A stretch of 64,000 nt of DNA from assembly GCF_943736995.1 (NCBI RefSeq), contig NZ_OX031157.1, positions 310,001-374,000 of the forward strand, written 5' to 3'. Position numbers and translations under genes: made by a program. Source of the stretch: Sporosarcina sp. Marseille-Q4943. GTDB taxonomy: Bacteria > Bacillota > Bacilli > Bacillales_A > Planococcaceae. Under the pieces are notes generated by a model, which saw only the letters and a program-made list of their open reading frames with translations, was not told the DNA's origin and ran no database searches. Numbering within the stretch: position 1 is the first letter of the stretch; each line of letters starts with the position of its first letter. Shown one piece after another: positions 28,141-38,011 of the stretch.

Positions 28141-29391
28141 CTACAAGCGGATCTTTTTCACAGTTTTTTTCGGTGCGATAATGGAAATTGCGCGTTCTTT
28201 GGCAAATGTCTCACGTGCAATCGTATTTACATTTTCCAATTGCACATTTTCAATCAATTTAACGACTTCATCAATCGTCTTATGTTCAGAAAGGATAAGT
28301 TCATTCTTTCCGTTCCGGTGCATCCGGGACTCCGAACTTTCAAGACCGAGCAGGAAGCTGCCTTTCAATTGCTCCTTTGCATTGTGCAATTCCTTCTCTG
28401 TCACTCCGTCTGCAACGACTTCATCGATGATCTGATTCATCGTTGACACCATCTCTTCCAAATGTTCTGGTCCCGTTCCTCCGTATACGACGAATGAGCC
28501 AGTAGACATATACGATGAATAGTACGAGAAAACGGAATACGCAAGACCCTTCTCCTCCCGGATCTTCTGAAACATTCGCGAAGACATCGTGCCGCCTACG
28601 ATGCTATCCAACAGAATCAGGTCGTGGAGCCTTTCATCGGTAAGTGAAAGGCCTGGATAACCGATGCAAATATGTGCCTGTTCGATATCTTTATATTTTG
28701 TTGACCGGCCGCTATGGAAAATAGGATGCGTCCCTTCATCCGTATCCTTCGATTCGTTTCCAACAAACGAGTTGAACAGATTTTCAATGTAACCAATCAA
28801 TTTATCATCGTAATTTCCTGCAATCGAAATGACGATATTTTCAGCAGTATAATGCCTCGACATATAATTCTCGATCATTTCCTTATCAAACGAACTGATC
28901 GTTTCTTTAATTCCTCCGATAGATCTTCCAATCGAATGTTCTGGATACATGACAGACCACAGACGTTCATCGACATCATCGTCAGGCGTGTCTTCCACTG
29001 AAGCGATTTCATCGTAAATGACAGATTTCTCTTTTTGAATATCCATTGCGTCAAAACGGGAATTAAAGAACATGTCAGCCATTATCATCAGCGCCTCTTC
29101 TGCATGGTGATCAAGTACGGTCGCATAATAACAAGTCATCTCTTTGGAAGTGTACGCGTTAATATCCCCGCCCATCCGGTCGAATTGCTCTGCGATCATT
29201 TTTGCGCTTCTCGTTGATGTCCCTTTGAAGAGCATATGTTCAATGAAATGGGAAAGCCCCCATTCTGTTTCCGTCTCATCGATGGAACCCGCCTTTACAA
29301 ATAGGCCGATTGCCAAAGACCGGACATACGGCATCTTTTCATGAATGATTCTGACACCGTTTTGGCTAATTTGCTTTTGTATCAATTTCAT
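28141..29391 (-). CDS. mlpA: M16 family zinc peptidase (MlpA/YmxG)
   Basis: Processing-peptidase-like protein of 416 aa with the HxxEH motif HFIEH (48-52) and the downstream catalytic segment around EKSVIYDEIASVED. In B. subtilis MlpA (YmxG) belongs to the pnp-spoVF region and has been linked to control of extracellular protease expression. The ATG at 29391 is preceded by GGAGG at short distance; a TTG two codons later is an alternative start. ylxY, located between pnp and this gene in B. subtilis, is absent. Confidence 0.92.
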   Translation of the reverse strand: MKLIQKQISQNGVRIIHEKMPYVRSLAIGLFVKAGSIDETETEWGLSHFIEHMLFKGTSTRSAKMIAEQFDRMGGDINAYTSKEMTCYYATVLDHHAEEALMIMADMFFNSRFDAMDIQKEKSVIYDEIASVEDTPDDDVDERLWSVMYPEHSIGRSIGGIKETISSFDKEMIENYMSRHYTAENIVISIAGNYDDKLIGYIENLFNSFVGNESKDTDEGTHPIFHSGRSTKYKDIEQAHICIGYPGLSLTDERLHDLILLDSIVGGTMSSRMFQKIREEKGLAYSVFSYYSSYMSTGSFVVYGGTGPEHLEEMVSTMNQIIDEVVADGVTEKELHNAKEQLKGSFLLGLESSESRMHRNGKNELILSEHKTIDEVVKLIENVQLENVNTIARETFAKERAISIIAPKKTVKKIRL

Positions 29392-29415
29392 TTCCCTCCA
29401 CTTTTTGAAAGAAGA

Positions 29416-29455
29416 AAAAGCCACCATCTTCACACCATCGTAAAGAGGGGCTTTC
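29416..29455 (-). terminator. probable pnp terminator
   Basis: Imperfect hairpin with AAAGCC (29417-29422) paired to GGCTTT (29449-29454), followed on the minus strand by TTTTTCTTC. The long loop reduces confidence. Confidence 0.5.
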
Positions 29456-29475
29456 CATTATAGTATGCAAGCTGA

Positions 29476-31599
29476 TTATTCGTTTTTCCCTTTTTCCGCC
29501 GCTTCTTTCTCTTCTTTTAAAACGGCTTTGCGGGAAAGGTTCACACGACCTTGATTGTCGATTTCGATGACTTTAACGAGAAGTTCATCGCCCATTTTCA
29601 ATACGTCTTCAACAGCTTTCGTACGCTCTTCCTGAATTTCGGAAATATGAAGAAGACCGTCTTTGCCAGGGAAAATTTCTAGGAATGCACCGAATTTCTC
29701 AATCCGTTTCACTTTACCTAAATAATATTCTCCGGCTTTCGCTTCGCGGACGATGTTTTCAATCATCGATTTCGCTTTTTCATTCATATCCGAATTAGGG
29801 GAAGAGATGTAGATCGTTCCATCTTGTTCCGTATCGATTTTCACATTCGTTTCTTCGATGATCTTGTTGATCACTTTTCCGCCAGGTCCGATGACATCAC
29901 GGATCTTGTCAGGATTGATACGGATCATGATGATCTTCGGAGCAAATTGTGAAAGTTCTTCACGAGGCGCGGAAATCGTCGCCATCATATGGTCAAGGAT
30001 GTGCATTCGTCCAATTTTCGCTTGCGCTAAAGATTCTTCTAAAATTTGACGGGATAATCCTTCAATTTTAATATCCATTTGTAGAGCTGTGATTCCTTTT
30101 TCTGTCCCCGCAACTTTAAAGTCCATATCGCCAAGATGGTCTTCCATCCCTTGGATATCGGAGAGAACGGAATAATTTTCCCCTTTTTTCACAAGCCCCA
30201 TAGCAATTCCTGCTACCGGAGCCTTAATCGGAATTCCTGCATCCATCATCGCCATAGTAGACGCACAAATCGATGCCTGAGAGGATGAACCATTTGACTC
30301 CAATACTTCCGCTACGAGACGGATCGTGTATGGAAACTCTTTCTCATCTGGAATGATTGCTTCAAGCGCACGCTCTCCAAGGGCACCGTGACCAATTTCA
30401 CGACGACCAGGTCCACGGATAGGACCCGTTTCACCAACGCTGAAGTTCGGGAAGTTATAGTGATGCATGAACCGCTTCGACTCTTCAAGTCCAAGGCCGT
30501 CAATGATCTGTACTTCACCAAGGGCTCCAAGTGTACATACGCTAAGTGCTTGAGTTTGTCCACGTGTGAACAAGCCGGAACCATGAGTTCGTTGTAAAAT
30601 GCCTACTTCCGATGCTAACGGACGGATTTCATCCAATCCACGGCCATCAGGACGGACCTTCTCATCTGTGATAAGACGACGGACTTCCTCTTTCACAAGG
30701 TGATCCAAAATGCTCTTCACTTGCTTGAGTGTTTCCTCATCCGCTTCTTCAGCTGTGTATTGTTCCATCACTTCATCTTTAACGGCAGTGATCGCTTCTT
30801 CGCGCGCGTGCTTCTCTTCAGTCTGAATTGCGCTGATTAAATCGGATTCACATTTATCCTTCACTTCAGCTAACAATTCTTCGTCTAGCTCGAATAATGT
30901 AATCTCCATTTTTTCCTTGCCGACTTCAGCAATAATTTTCTCTTGGAATTCAATCAACTGGATGATCTGCTCATGACCGAACATGATTGCTTCGAGAATG
31001 ATATCCTCCGCAACTTCTTTCGCCCCTGCTTCGACCATATTGATGGCATCCTTTGTCCCCGCAACAACGAGGTCCAGCTCGCTCACTTCCAATTGTTCAG
31101 GTGTCGGGTTGACGATGAACTCCCCATCGATGCGTCCGACTTGGACTCCTGCGATTGGGCCCTCAAACGGAATATCAGAAATGGACAATGCAAGTGACGA
31201 ACCGAGCATGGCAGCCATTTCGGAAGAGCAGTTCTGATCTACGGACATGACAAGCGAAATGACTTGCACGTCATTACGGAATCCGTCCGCGAACAAAGGA
31301 CGAATCGGACGGTCAATGAGACGGCTCGTCAAAACGGCCTTCTCTGACGGACGACCTTCACGCTTGATGAATCCGCCTGGGATTTTCCCAACGGCATAAA
31401 GTCTTTCTTCATAATTGACGGTCAATGGGAAGAAATCAAGCGCTTTCGGTTTTTTCGAAGCGGTCGCTGTAGATAGTACAGTCGTGTCTCCGTATCGTAC
31501 GAGCACAGCACCGTTCGCTTGTTTCGCTAGCTGGCCCGTTTCAATCGTTAACGGTCTCCCAGCCCAATCAAATGTATAAACCTTTTTCTGTTCTGTCAT
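29476..31599 (-). CDS. pnp: polyribonucleotide nucleotidyltransferase (PNPase)
   Basis: Phosphorolytic 3'-5' exoribonuclease and main RNA-degrading exonuclease in Bacillus. It has two RNase PH domains (about 1-220 and 310-540; segment [17 protein letters not shown] in the second), a KH domain with [10 protein letters not shown], and a C-terminal S1 domain ([19 protein letters not shown]). The ATG at 31599, seven bases after GAGAGGGG, gives 707 aa, matching B. subtilis (705). It lies downstream of rpsO with the rpsO terminator between. Confidence 0.98.
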   Translation of the reverse strand: MTEQKKVYTFDWAGRPLTIETGQLAKQANGAVLVRYGDTTVLSTATASKKPKALDFFPLTVNYEERLYAVGKIPGGFIKREGRPSEKAVLTSRLIDRPIRPLFADGFRNDVQVISLVMSVDQNCSSEMAAMLGSSLALSISDIPFEGPIAGVQVGRIDGEFIVNPTPEQLEVSELDLVVAGTKDAINMVEAGAKEVAEDIILEAIMFGHEQIIQLIEFQEKIIAEVGKEKMEITLFELDEELLAEVKDKCESDLISAIQTEEKHAREEAITAVKDEVMEQYTAEEADEETLKQVKSILDHLVKEEVRRLITDEKVRPDGRGLDEIRPLASEVGILQRTHGSGLFTRGQTQALSVCTLGALGEVQIIDGLGLEESKRFMHHYNFPNFSVGETGPIRGPGRREIGHGALGERALEAIIPDEKEFPYTIRLVAEVLESNGSSSQASICASTMAMMDAGIPIKAPVAGIAMGLVKKGENYSVLSDIQGMEDHLGDMDFKVAGTEKGITALQMDIKIEGLSRQILEESLAQAKIGRMHILDHMMATISAPREELSQFAPKIIMIRINPDKIRDVIGPGGKVINKIIEETNVKIDTEQDGTIYISSPNSDMNEKAKSMIENIVREAKAGEYYLGKVKRIEKFGAFLEIFPGKDGLLHISEIQEERTKAVEDVLKMGDELLVKVIEIDNQGRVNLSRKAVLKEEKEAAEKGKNE

Positions 31600-31702
31600 T
31601 ATGGTACCCCTCTCTAATTTCAAACATGGACATCATACGAAGTATGTATTAAGTAGTAGTGTATCAAAAAAGAAGGACATATGCGAAATATAATCATTCA
31701 AT

Positions 31703-31730
31703 AAAAAAAAGCGGGCAAGGCCCGCTTTTT
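31703..31730 (-). terminator. rpsO terminator
   Basis: Perfect GC-rich stem GCGGGC/GCCCGC (31711-31716 with 31720-31725), 3-nt loop, extended by A/T pairs, followed on the minus strand by eight T residues. Confidence 0.92.
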
Positions 31731-31743
31731 CGTATACATCTTA

Positions 31744-32013
31744 TTAACGGCGAAGGCCGAGTTTGGCAATAAGATCACGGTAGCTTTGAACTTTAGTTTC
31801 GCGTAGATATTTAAGCAATCTACGGCGTGTACCGACCATTTTATAAAGACCACGACGTGAATGGTGATCCTTCTTGTGCGTACGTAAATGGTTGTTCAAG
31901 TTGTTGATCTCTTCAGTAAGGATAGCGATCTGTACTTCAGCAGATCCAGTATCGTTTTCATGAGTTTTGAATTCGTTGATCAATTCATGTTTACGCTCTT
32001 GTGTAATAGCCAT
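31744..32013 (-). CDS. rpsO: 30S ribosomal protein S15
   Basis: Primary 16S rRNA-binding protein of the central domain of the small subunit. The 89-aa length and sequence ([37 protein letters not shown]) are canonical. The ATG at 32013 follows AGGAGGTG; an in-frame ATG three codons earlier would overlap the ribosome site. A promoter lies about 95 bp upstream and a strong terminator follows, so it can be transcribed alone. The leader may carry S15 autoregulation, which I could not confirm. Confidence 0.98.
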   Translation of the reverse strand: MAITQERKHELINEFKTHENDTGSAEVQIAILTEEINNLNNHLRTHKKDHHSRRGLYKMVGTRRRLLKYLRETKVQSYRDLIAKLGLRR

Positions 32014-32108
32014 CCTTTTCACCTCCTAATCATTAAATATCCCCAAATCCCGAGCAAACGTTGGTGATTCGATCTGCCAAGGAAAGGTTAGTGCTACTGC
32101 ACTGATTT

Positions 32109-32137
32109 ATCATAACATGCGCTGATTACGGATGCAA
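32109..32137 (-). promoter_or_regulatory. rpsO sigma-A promoter
   Basis: Minus-strand TTGCAT (32132-32137), a 17-bp spacer and TATGAT (32109-32114). The predicted leader is about 90 nt. Repeat copy D lies just upstream. Confidence 0.75.
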
Positions 32138-32159
32138 CAATGAAGTCCCAATTAGCGCT

Positions 32160-32250
32160 GCTACTTTCCGTTCCAGGCGGACGCTTTCCGTGGGCATGGC
32201 TTCAGCTCATGCTGTTCCCACAGGAGTCGCCGCCTTGCACTCCAAGTAGC
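32160..32250. repeat. dispersed palindromic repeat, copy D (short form)
   Basis: About 91 bp bounded by complementary GCTACT (32160-32165) and AGTAGC (32245-32250). The core is CTTTCCGTGGGC and TTCCCACAGGAGTCGCC, where GCG/CGC of other copies is GTG/CAC on both sides, again complementary. Arms AGGCGG (32175-32180) and CCGCCT (32230-32235) pair. It sits between the ribF stop and the rpsO promoter. Confidence 0.8.
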
Positions 32251-32277
32251 TGGAATTGCCTATAAAATATTATTAAT

Positions 32278-33219
32278 TCACTTATTTAACAATTGCCGTG
32301 CCGTCTCCTTGTCCTTACTGATTTGATCAATCAATTCGTCAACAGAATTGAATTTTTGTTCAGCACGAATTCGAGCAATCCAGTCGACAGCCACTTCTTT
32401 TCCGTACAGGTCGGAAGTGAAATCGAGCACATGGACTTCCACACTCGGCTTTCGAATATGCGGATCGTGGAAAGTCGGCTTTACTCCGACATTGCACACT
32501 CCTTTATACGATTGACCAGCGATGGAAAACATGACTGCGTAAACACCGTTTGCAGGTAGGATCGCCTCTTCATCAACTGATACGTTTGCGGTCGGGAAGC
32601 CGAGCTGCCTGCCTCTCTTCTCGCCGTCTATGACAGTGCCAACCGACCTGAATGGCCTGCCTAGCAACGAAGCGGTTTTCTCTACGTCTCCTTCAGATAA
32701 AAGCTTCCGTATCCGGGTTGATGAAATCTTATCCTCGGAATCTGTTACTTTTTCGATGATCGTCGTTCCATATTCACCTTCTGACAGGGCCGCCATTTGT
32801 TCCATTGTTCCTGCCCCTTTTGAGCCGAATGTGAAGTCGAATCCAGCGGTCACATGCTTGACTCCCAATTGCTTAATGAAAATCTCAATGAATTGTTCAG
32901 GCGAAAGGGAGGCGAGGTTCCAGTCGAAAGTAACGATAAATAGGACATCGATCCCCATCTGTTCCAATAGGCGGGATTTTTCCGGATATTTAGTTATGTA
33001 TCCGACTTTATCCGCACCATTACCAAACAGATGCGATGGATGCGGATTAAACGTCATGACAGCGGAGCGGATTCCCAATTCTTTCGCTTTGGCCTTCGCC
33101 TCGTTGATAACTGTCTGATGTCCTTTATGAAGCCCGTCGAAAAAACCGATCGCTAATGAAAAAGGGCCATTGTCATCGATAGCTGTATGAGATGGATATT
33201 GCAAATGGTAAATTTCCAT
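32278..33219 (-). CDS. ribF: bifunctional riboflavin kinase/FAD synthetase
   Basis: Makes FMN and FAD from riboflavin (named ribC in B. subtilis). The N-terminal nucleotidyltransferase domain (about 15-170) has AIGFFDGLHKGH and SSTRIRKLLSEG. The C-terminal kinase domain (about 185-305) has GRQLGFPTANV and the ending EVHVLDFTSDLYG...FNSVDELIDQI. The 313-aa length is typical. It lies 11 bp after truB, as in other Bacilli. No FMN riboswitch is visible upstream, which is expected for this gene. Confidence 0.97.
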   Translation of the reverse strand: MEIYHLQYPSHTAIDDNGPFSLAIGFFDGLHKGHQTVINEAKAKAKELGIRSAVMTFNPHPSHLFGNGADKVGYITKYPEKSRLLEQMGIDVLFIVTFDWNLASLSPEQFIEIFIKQLGVKHVTAGFDFTFGSKGAGTMEQMAALSEGEYGTTIIEKVTDSEDKISSTRIRKLLSEGDVEKTASLLGRPFRSVGTVIDGEKRGRQLGFPTANVSVDEEAILPANGVYAVMFSIAGQSYKGVCNVGVKPTFHDPHIRKPSVEVHVLDFTSDLYGKEVAVDWIARIRAEQKFNSVDELIDQISKDKETARQLLNK

Positions 33220-33230
33220 ATGATTCTCCC

Positions 33231-34142
33231 CTACTGATTGAATGGAAACATCTTTTCAGGTTTCATCAATCCTTCTTTTGTCGGATGATTGCAATAGATT
33301 GCAATCGCGTTTCCCGATCTTGCAAAAACGATTTTCTCCCTTTCTACTAGTAAAGGATGTCGTTGTAGCACTTGTCCGTTCATTATTTTACCATACAAAT
33401 CCTCGTCGGTTTCAACGAATGCAAAGTCGGCAAGCGCGTCTTCCAGCGGTCGGATAAATTGATGAAGGGTTTGGTTTCCTTTCTGCTCCTCCACTTCCGC
33501 AAGCGTCAGACAATCATGTTGACGGAAGTTTCCGGAAGCCGTACGGACCAATGTCGCCATATGCGCAGGAAATCCAAGTTGTTCACCGATTTGCACGGAT
33601 AACGTTCGGATATACGTGCCTTTTCCACATGCAATCCGAATCATGAATCGTATTTCTTCCCCTTCGAACAACTCCCTATCATCGAGCAATTCGATTTCAT
33701 ATATATGTACAATTCGTTCGGGCCTTTCCACTTCAATTCCTTTTCTTGCGTATTCATAGAGTCTTTTGCCATTCACTTTCACTGCCGAATACATCGGTGG
33801 GATTTGGACAATCTTACCGGTGAGCTGTTTCAACGCATGTAAGATTTCTTCGCGGCTGATTTTTTTATACGTGTCATCGGACATCACGATTGCGCCGTCT
33901 GCATCCTCCGTTTCAGTTGAGGAGCCAATCGACACGGTTGCAATATATTCCTTGCCTGCATCGGTCACATATTCCGCAACCTTTGTCGCTTGTCCGAGGC
34001 AGATTGGCAGTACTCCTTCCACGTTCGGATCAAGCGTTCCTGTATGTCCCACTTTTTTCATGCCCAAGATTTTCCTAAGCTTGAATACGCAATCATGCGA
34101 AGTCATCCCTTTTTGTTTCCATAATGGAAGAATTCCATCCAT
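33231..34142 (-). CDS. truB: tRNA pseudouridine(55) synthase TruB
   Basis: Makes pseudouridine 55 in the T-loop of tRNAs. Motifs are GILPLWKQKGMTSHDCV (start), HTGTLDPNVEGVLPI with the catalytic aspartate, and IPPMYSAVKVNGKRLYEYAR. The ATG at 34142, six bases after AAGGAGG, gives 303 aa; the upstream open frame is out of family. It is separated from rbfA by a strong hairpin, so truB-ribF may be partly uncoupled from the nusA-infB operon. Confidence 0.97.
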   Translation of the reverse strand: MDGILPLWKQKGMTSHDCVFKLRKILGMKKVGHTGTLDPNVEGVLPICLGQATKVAEYVTDAGKEYIATVSIGSSTETEDADGAIVMSDDTYKKISREEILHALKQLTGKIVQIPPMYSAVKVNGKRLYEYARKGIEVERPERIVHIYEIELLDDRELFEGEEIRFMIRIACGKGTYIRTLSVQIGEQLGFPAHMATLVRTASGNFRQHDCLTLAEVEEQKGNQTLHQFIRPLEDALADFAFVETDEDLYGKIMNGQVLQRHPLLVEREKIVFARSGNAIAIYCNHPTKEGLMKPEKMFPFNQ

Positions 34143-34163
34143 AGCCATCCTCCTTAACTTATT

Positions 34164-34215
34164 TTTTTCAAAAAAGGAGGAAGCCGGAAAGTCCATTCGG
34201 ACGCCGACTTCCTCC
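34164..34215 (-). terminator. terminator-like hairpin between rbfA and truB
   Basis: Stem GGAGGAAG/CTTCCTCC (34176-34183 with 34208-34215) extended by CGG/CCG, followed on the minus strand by TTTTTTGAAAAAAAT. It lies just after the rbfA stop. Confidence 0.8.
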
Positions 34216-34221
34216 AATAGT

Positions 34222-34569
34222 TCATTCCTCTTCACTGTTCACTTGACGAAGCAGCGATTCAATACGATTTCCGTATTCGACAGAGTCATCAAAAGCAAAC
34301 TCAATTTCAGGTGTCTTCCTGAGTCTGATCCGCTGTCCGATTTCCGTGCGGATAAACCCTTTCGCCTTTGTCAGGCCGGCAAGAGTAGCTTCTTTTTCCG
34401 ACTCATTTCCTAATACTGAAATGAAAATGGTTGCCTGTTGAAGATCGCCCGTCACTTCGACGTCCGTCACTGTAACGAAGCCGATTCGAGGATCCTTTAA
34501 TTTTTGGCCGATGATTCCGCCTAATTCCTTCTTCATCTGTTCAGCAACACGATTCGCACGCATAGACAT
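34222..34569 (-). CDS. rbfA: 30S ribosome-binding factor A
   Basis: KH-type cold-shock ribosome maturation factor needed for 16S 5'-end processing. The 115-aa sequence opens [17 protein letters not shown] and contains [15 protein letters not shown], both characteristic. It is last in the rimP-nusA-ylxR-ylxQ-infB-ylxP-rbfA series and is followed by a terminator-like hairpin. Confidence 0.97.
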   Translation of the reverse strand: MSMRANRVAEQMKKELGGIIGQKLKDPRIGFVTVTDVEVTGDLQQATIFISVLGNESEKEATLAGLTKAKGFIRTEIGQRIRLRKTPEIEFAFDDSVEYGNRIESLLRQVNSEEE

Positions 34570-34591
34570 GGATGGTCACCCCGATTCCGTA

Positions 34592-34870
34592 TCAATAGTA
34601 GTCAAGTATCATTTCTGTCATTTCCCAATCAGGATTCGATTCCAAAAAACGAATGGCTCTTCTCGTCTCCCCTTCGGCCGCATCTTTTGACGAGGCGACC
34701 GAAACGAGAGCGATTGTAGTTCTTTGCCACAAATCTTGGTGATCGATTTCAGCGATGGAAACATTGAATTCATTTTTCACACGATCCATCATTCTTTTCA
34801 GGACAGACCGTTTACCTTTCAATGAATGGACGTCAGGTATGAAGAATGTACATTCCGCATAGACGATCAT
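34592..34870 (-). CDS. ylxP: YlxP family protein (DUF503)
   Basis: Small (92 aa) conserved protein of the DUF503 family, always near infB and rbfA in Bacillales. The conserved [28 protein letters not shown] covers residues about 15-42. It overlaps the infB stop by 4 bp (ATGA), so is translationally coupled. A ribosome-related role is likely from the context, but no function is established. Confidence 0.92.
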   Translation of the reverse strand: MIVYAECTFFIPDVHSLKGKRSVLKRMMDRVKNEFNVSIAEIDHQDLWQRTTIALVSVASSKDAAEGETRRAIRFLESNPDWEMTEMILDYY

Positions 34871-37392
34871 GTCCGTTTAATTTCCTCCATGATGAAGGCT
34901 TCAAAGATGTCGCCTTCCTTAATATCATTGAAGTTTTTGACGGTGATTCCACATTCATAACCTCTAGCGACTTCTTTAACATCGTCCTTGAATCTCTTCA
35001 AAGTGTCGAGTTCGCCTTCAAAGATGACGATATTATCTCGCAGGACACGTACTCCTGCGTCACGGGTAATCTTGCCTTCCGTTACATAGCTTCCTGCAAT
35101 CGTGCCGATTTTCGAAACTTTGAATGTTTCGCGGACTTCAGCCTGCCCGATCACTTTTTCTTCGTATTCAGGATCTAACAAACCTTTCATAGCCGATTCA
35201 ATTTCCTCGATCACCTTATAGATGACGCGGTGCAATCGGATATCGACACCTTCTGCTTCAGCTGCACGTTTAGCATTGACATCAGGACGCACGTTGAAAC
35301 CGATGACAATTGCATTTGAGGCAGCAGCAAGTGAGATGTCCGATTCGTTAATGGCTCCTGCTCCGGTATGAATGATCCTTACGTTAACGCCTTCGACTTC
35401 AATTTTCATAAGGGATGCCGCCATCGCTTCGACCGTTCCTTGAACGTCGGCTTTGACAATAAGGTTTAATTCCTTCATTTCCCCTTGTTTCATTTGATCG
35501 AATAGGTTATCGAGCGTCACGCGTGTTTTCTCGCCACGTTGCTCTTGCAAGGCATCGCCCGCTCTCGATTCAGCGATTTGTCGAGCTGTCTTTTCGTCTT
35601 CGAATACGACGAAACGATCGCCTGCTTGCGGTACGTCGCTCAGACCCGTAATTTCAACTGGCGTGGATGGACCGGCTTCCTTCACCCGACGGCCAAGATC
35701 GTTGATCATCGCACGGACTCTCCCGTAAGTGTTCCCGACGACGATCGGATCGCCTACACGCAATGTCCCATCCTGCACTAGCAGAGTTGCGACCGAACCA
35801 CGGCCACGGTCCAATTGAGCTTCGATGACCGTTCCTTTTGCTCGGATGTTTTTGCTTGCCTTCAATTCAGCGACTTCCGCAACTAGCAAGACCATTTCAA
35901 GAAGTTGATCGATTCCTTCGCCTTTTAATGCGGAAATCGGTACGAAGATCGTATCTCCGCCCCAAGCTTCTGCTAAAAGGCCATGCTCCGTCAGCTCCTG
36001 CATGACACGGTCCGGGTTTGCTGTAGGTTTATCCATTTTGTTCACAGCGACGATGATTGGAACTTCAGCGGCTTTCGCATGGTTGATCGCTTCAATTGTT
36101 TGAGGCATAACCCCGTCATCTGCTGCGACGACAAGAATTGTAATATCAGTGACTTTCGCTCCACGCGCACGCATTGTTGTAAACGCCGCGTGTCCAGGTG
36201 TGTCCAGGAACGTGATTTTCTTGCCTTCCGCTTCGATTTGATAAGCTCCAATATGCTGTGTAATTCCACCCGCTTCTCCCTGTGTCACTTTCGTGTCACG
36301 AATCGAATCAAGAAGCGTTGTTTTACCATGGTCGACGTGACCCATGATCGTAACGACTGGCGGACGTTCCGTCAATTCACCTTCGGGCTCTTCAGATTCC
36401 TCGAAGTAAATTTCCAAATCTGTTACATCAATTCGGATTTCTTCTTCCACTTCCACGTCATATTCCGCACAGATCAATTCAATCGCATCTTTATCAAGCT
36501 CTTGGTTGATTGTCGCCATGACACCGAGCATGAATAGCTTTTTAATGATTTCAGACGGTTCCCTGCCTAATTTGTTCGCAAGCTCACCGACTGACAACGA
36601 TTCGTAGAAGGTGATTTTTTCCGGCAACGGCTTTTCCACCTTCGGCATTGGCGCTGGACGATGTCTTCTACGTCCTTGGTTAATCCCGCGTGCAGGTGGT
36701 CTTCCACCACGTCCAGCTGGACGATTGCCGCCTTGAGCACCTTGACCTGGACGTTGACCGCCTTGAGCCGGACGGTTGCCGCCTTGTGCGCCTTGGCCTT
36801 GACGTTGACCGCCTTGAGCCGGACGGTTGCCGCCTTGTGCGCCTTGCCCTTGACGTTGACCGCCTTGAGCTGGTCGGTTGCCGCCTTGCGCGCCTTGGCC
36901 TTGGCGTTGACCGCCTTGAGCTGGTCGGTTGCCGCCTTGCGCGCCTTGCCCTTGGCGTTGACCGCCTTGAGCCGGTCGATTGCCGCCTTGTGCGCCTTGC
37001 CCTTGACGTTGACCGCCTTGAGCCGATCGATTACCACCTTGTGCGCCTTGGCCTTGGCGTGGACCGCCTTGTGCTGGACGGTTGCCGCCTTGGGTGCTTT
37101 GTCGCTGGCTGCCTTGAGCCGGACGGTTGCCCTGTTTATTATTATCCTGTGTGTTGCCTGCCGGTCTTGATGCGTTTGAAACAGGCTTTCGATCATTTTG
37201 TCCGCCACGAGACTTGTCGGAAGGAGCAGAGCCACCTTTTCCAAAACGCTGATCCAATTTCGCTGTCGCCTCTTTATCAAGCATCGACATATGGTTTGTA
37301 ACATTCACATTAATTTTTCCAAGCTCTTCGATGACTTCTTTACTCGTCCGATTTACTTGTTTCGCGTATTCGTGTACACGTATCTTCGTCAT
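34867..37392 (-). CDS. infB: translation initiation factor IF-2
   Basis: GTPase that places initiator tRNA on the ribosome. The N-terminal region ([24 protein letters not shown]) is followed by an intrinsically disordered Gly/Gln/Arg/Asn segment (about 70-260) built largely of tandem 17-residue units, then an IF2N domain. The GTPase follows with [10 protein letters not shown] near residue 350, DTPGHAAF and NKMD, then domains II-IV. The start at 37392 gives 841 aa against 716 in B. subtilis; the excess is mostly the repeat segment. The start codon lies within the upstream ylxQ gene (53-bp overlap). Confidence 0.98.
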   Translation of the reverse strand: MTKIRVHEYAKQVNRTSKEVIEELGKINVNVTNHMSMLDKEATAKLDQRFGKGGSAPSDKSRGGQNDRKPVSNASRPAGNTQDNNKQGNRPAQGSQRQSTQGGNRPAQGGPRQGQGAQGGNRSAQGGQRQGQGAQGGNRPAQGGQRQGQGAQGGNRPAQGGQRQGQGAQGGNRPAQGGQRQGQGAQGGNRPAQGGQRQGQGAQGGNRPAQGGQRPGQGAQGGNRPAGRGGRPPARGINQGRRRHRPAPMPKVEKPLPEKITFYESLSVGELANKLGREPSEIIKKLFMLGVMATINQELDKDAIELICAEYDVEVEEEIRIDVTDLEIYFEESEEPEGELTERPPVVTIMGHVDHGKTTLLDSIRDTKVTQGEAGGITQHIGAYQIEAEGKKITFLDTPGHAAFTTMRARGAKVTDITILVVAADDGVMPQTIEAINHAKAAEVPIIVAVNKMDKPTANPDRVMQELTEHGLLAEAWGGDTIFVPISALKGEGIDQLLEMVLLVAEVAELKASKNIRAKGTVIEAQLDRGRGSVATLLVQDGTLRVGDPIVVGNTYGRVRAMINDLGRRVKEAGPSTPVEITGLSDVPQAGDRFVVFEDEKTARQIAESRAGDALQEQRGEKTRVTLDNLFDQMKQGEMKELNLIVKADVQGTVEAMAASLMKIEVEGVNVRIIHTGAGAINESDISLAAASNAIVIGFNVRPDVNAKRAAEAEGVDIRLHRVIYKVIEEIESAMKGLLDPEYEEKVIGQAEVRETFKVSKIGTIAGSYVTEGKITRDAGVRVLRDNIVIFEGELDTLKRFKDDVKEVARGYECGITVKNFNDIKEGDIFEAFIMEEIKRT
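36733..37089 (-). repeat. seven 51-bp tandem repeats inside infB
   Basis: Seven in-frame units encode [17 protein letters not shown] with only P/S, Q/P and Q/P substitutions; a partial eighth ([10 protein letters not shown]) follows at the 3' side. Differences between units are mostly synonymous, such as GGC/GGG alternation. This looks like recent unit expansion under protein-level constraint. Confidence 0.9.
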
Positions 37393-37717
37393 TAGCCCAC
37401 CCCCGGTTATATTCGTTGAGGAGCCCGGATGCTTTTTTGGCGAAGCCGGCATCCGTTAACGCGAGTACGACCCGCGACTCTTTTCCGATTGCATGGCCGA
37501 GAGCTTCCCGGCTCCCGAACACATGCTTCTCAACGTTGTAAAAACTACATTTATCATTCACTTTTTTCTGTGTGTTTTTTGAAGCATCTTCAGAAACGAT
37601 GACTAATCGCGCATTTCCCGAACGAACCTCTTTGACGACCAACTCTTCGCCTGTGATGAGCTTCCGGGCTCTCGCAGCCATCCCTAGCAATTGGAAGATT
37701 TTCGTAGGATGATTCAT
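37340..37717 (-). CDS. ylxQ: YlxQ, L7Ae-type ribosomal protein homologue
   Basis: L7Ae/L30e-fold RNA-binding protein ([35 protein letters not shown]), possibly binding kink-turn RNA in the ribosome or RNase P. The family is about 100 aa; this one is 125 aa because a charged, non-conserved tail (about 103-125) runs 53 bp into infB. It overlaps ylxR by 4 bp at its own start. The long overlap suggests tight coupling of ylxQ and infB translation. Confidence 0.93.
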   Translation of the reverse strand: MNHPTKIFQLLGMAARARKLITGEELVVKEVRSGNARLVIVSEDASKNTQKKVNDKCSFYNVEKHVFGSREALGHAIGKESRVVLALTDAGFAKKASGLLNEYNRGWANDEDTCTRIRETSKSDE

Positions 37718-37992
37718 TTCAATGCCTCACGACGGATTGCATGCAGAAGATTATCGTAAACTTCCGCAGGCACCGATGTTCCAAGCTGGCTTTCAATCGA
37801 CCGATTGCGTTTTGCTGTTTCAACAGCCTCTTCAGTTTTCGATACATATGTACCCCGTCCTGATTTTTTGCCTGTCAGATCGACTGAAACTTCACCTTCC
37901 TTCGTGCGAACAATGCGGATCATTTCCTTCTTTGGCAACATCTCACCCGTCGCCGCACACTTACGCAAAGGGATTTTCTTTTTGCTTGTCAT
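37714..37992 (-). CDS. rnpM: YlxR/RnpM family RNA-binding protein
   Basis: Small (92 aa) DUF448 protein between nusA and ylxQ. The family motif is PLRKCAATGEMLPKKEMIRIVR followed by GRGTYVSKTEEAVE. The B. subtilis orthologue YlxR has been reported as an RNase P modulator (RnpM). Its stop overlaps the ylxQ start (ATGA). Confidence 0.93.
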   Translation of the reverse strand: MTSKKKIPLRKCAATGEMLPKKEMIRIVRTKEGEVSVDLTGKKSGRGTYVSKTEEAVETAKRNRSIESQLGTSVPAEVYDNLLHAIRREALK

Positions 37993-38011
37993 GGGCAGTC
38001 ATCCTTTCAAC

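Noticed and set aside
36733..37089. Regular repeats that could suggest a CRISPR array
   Set aside because: The units are contiguous, with no unique spacers, and encode an in-frame peptide repeat of IF-2.
36661..37301. Plus-strand and alternate-frame ORFs with repetitive Leu/Ala/Arg composition
   Set aside because: They are shadows of the tandem repeats in infB; the real frame is IF-2.
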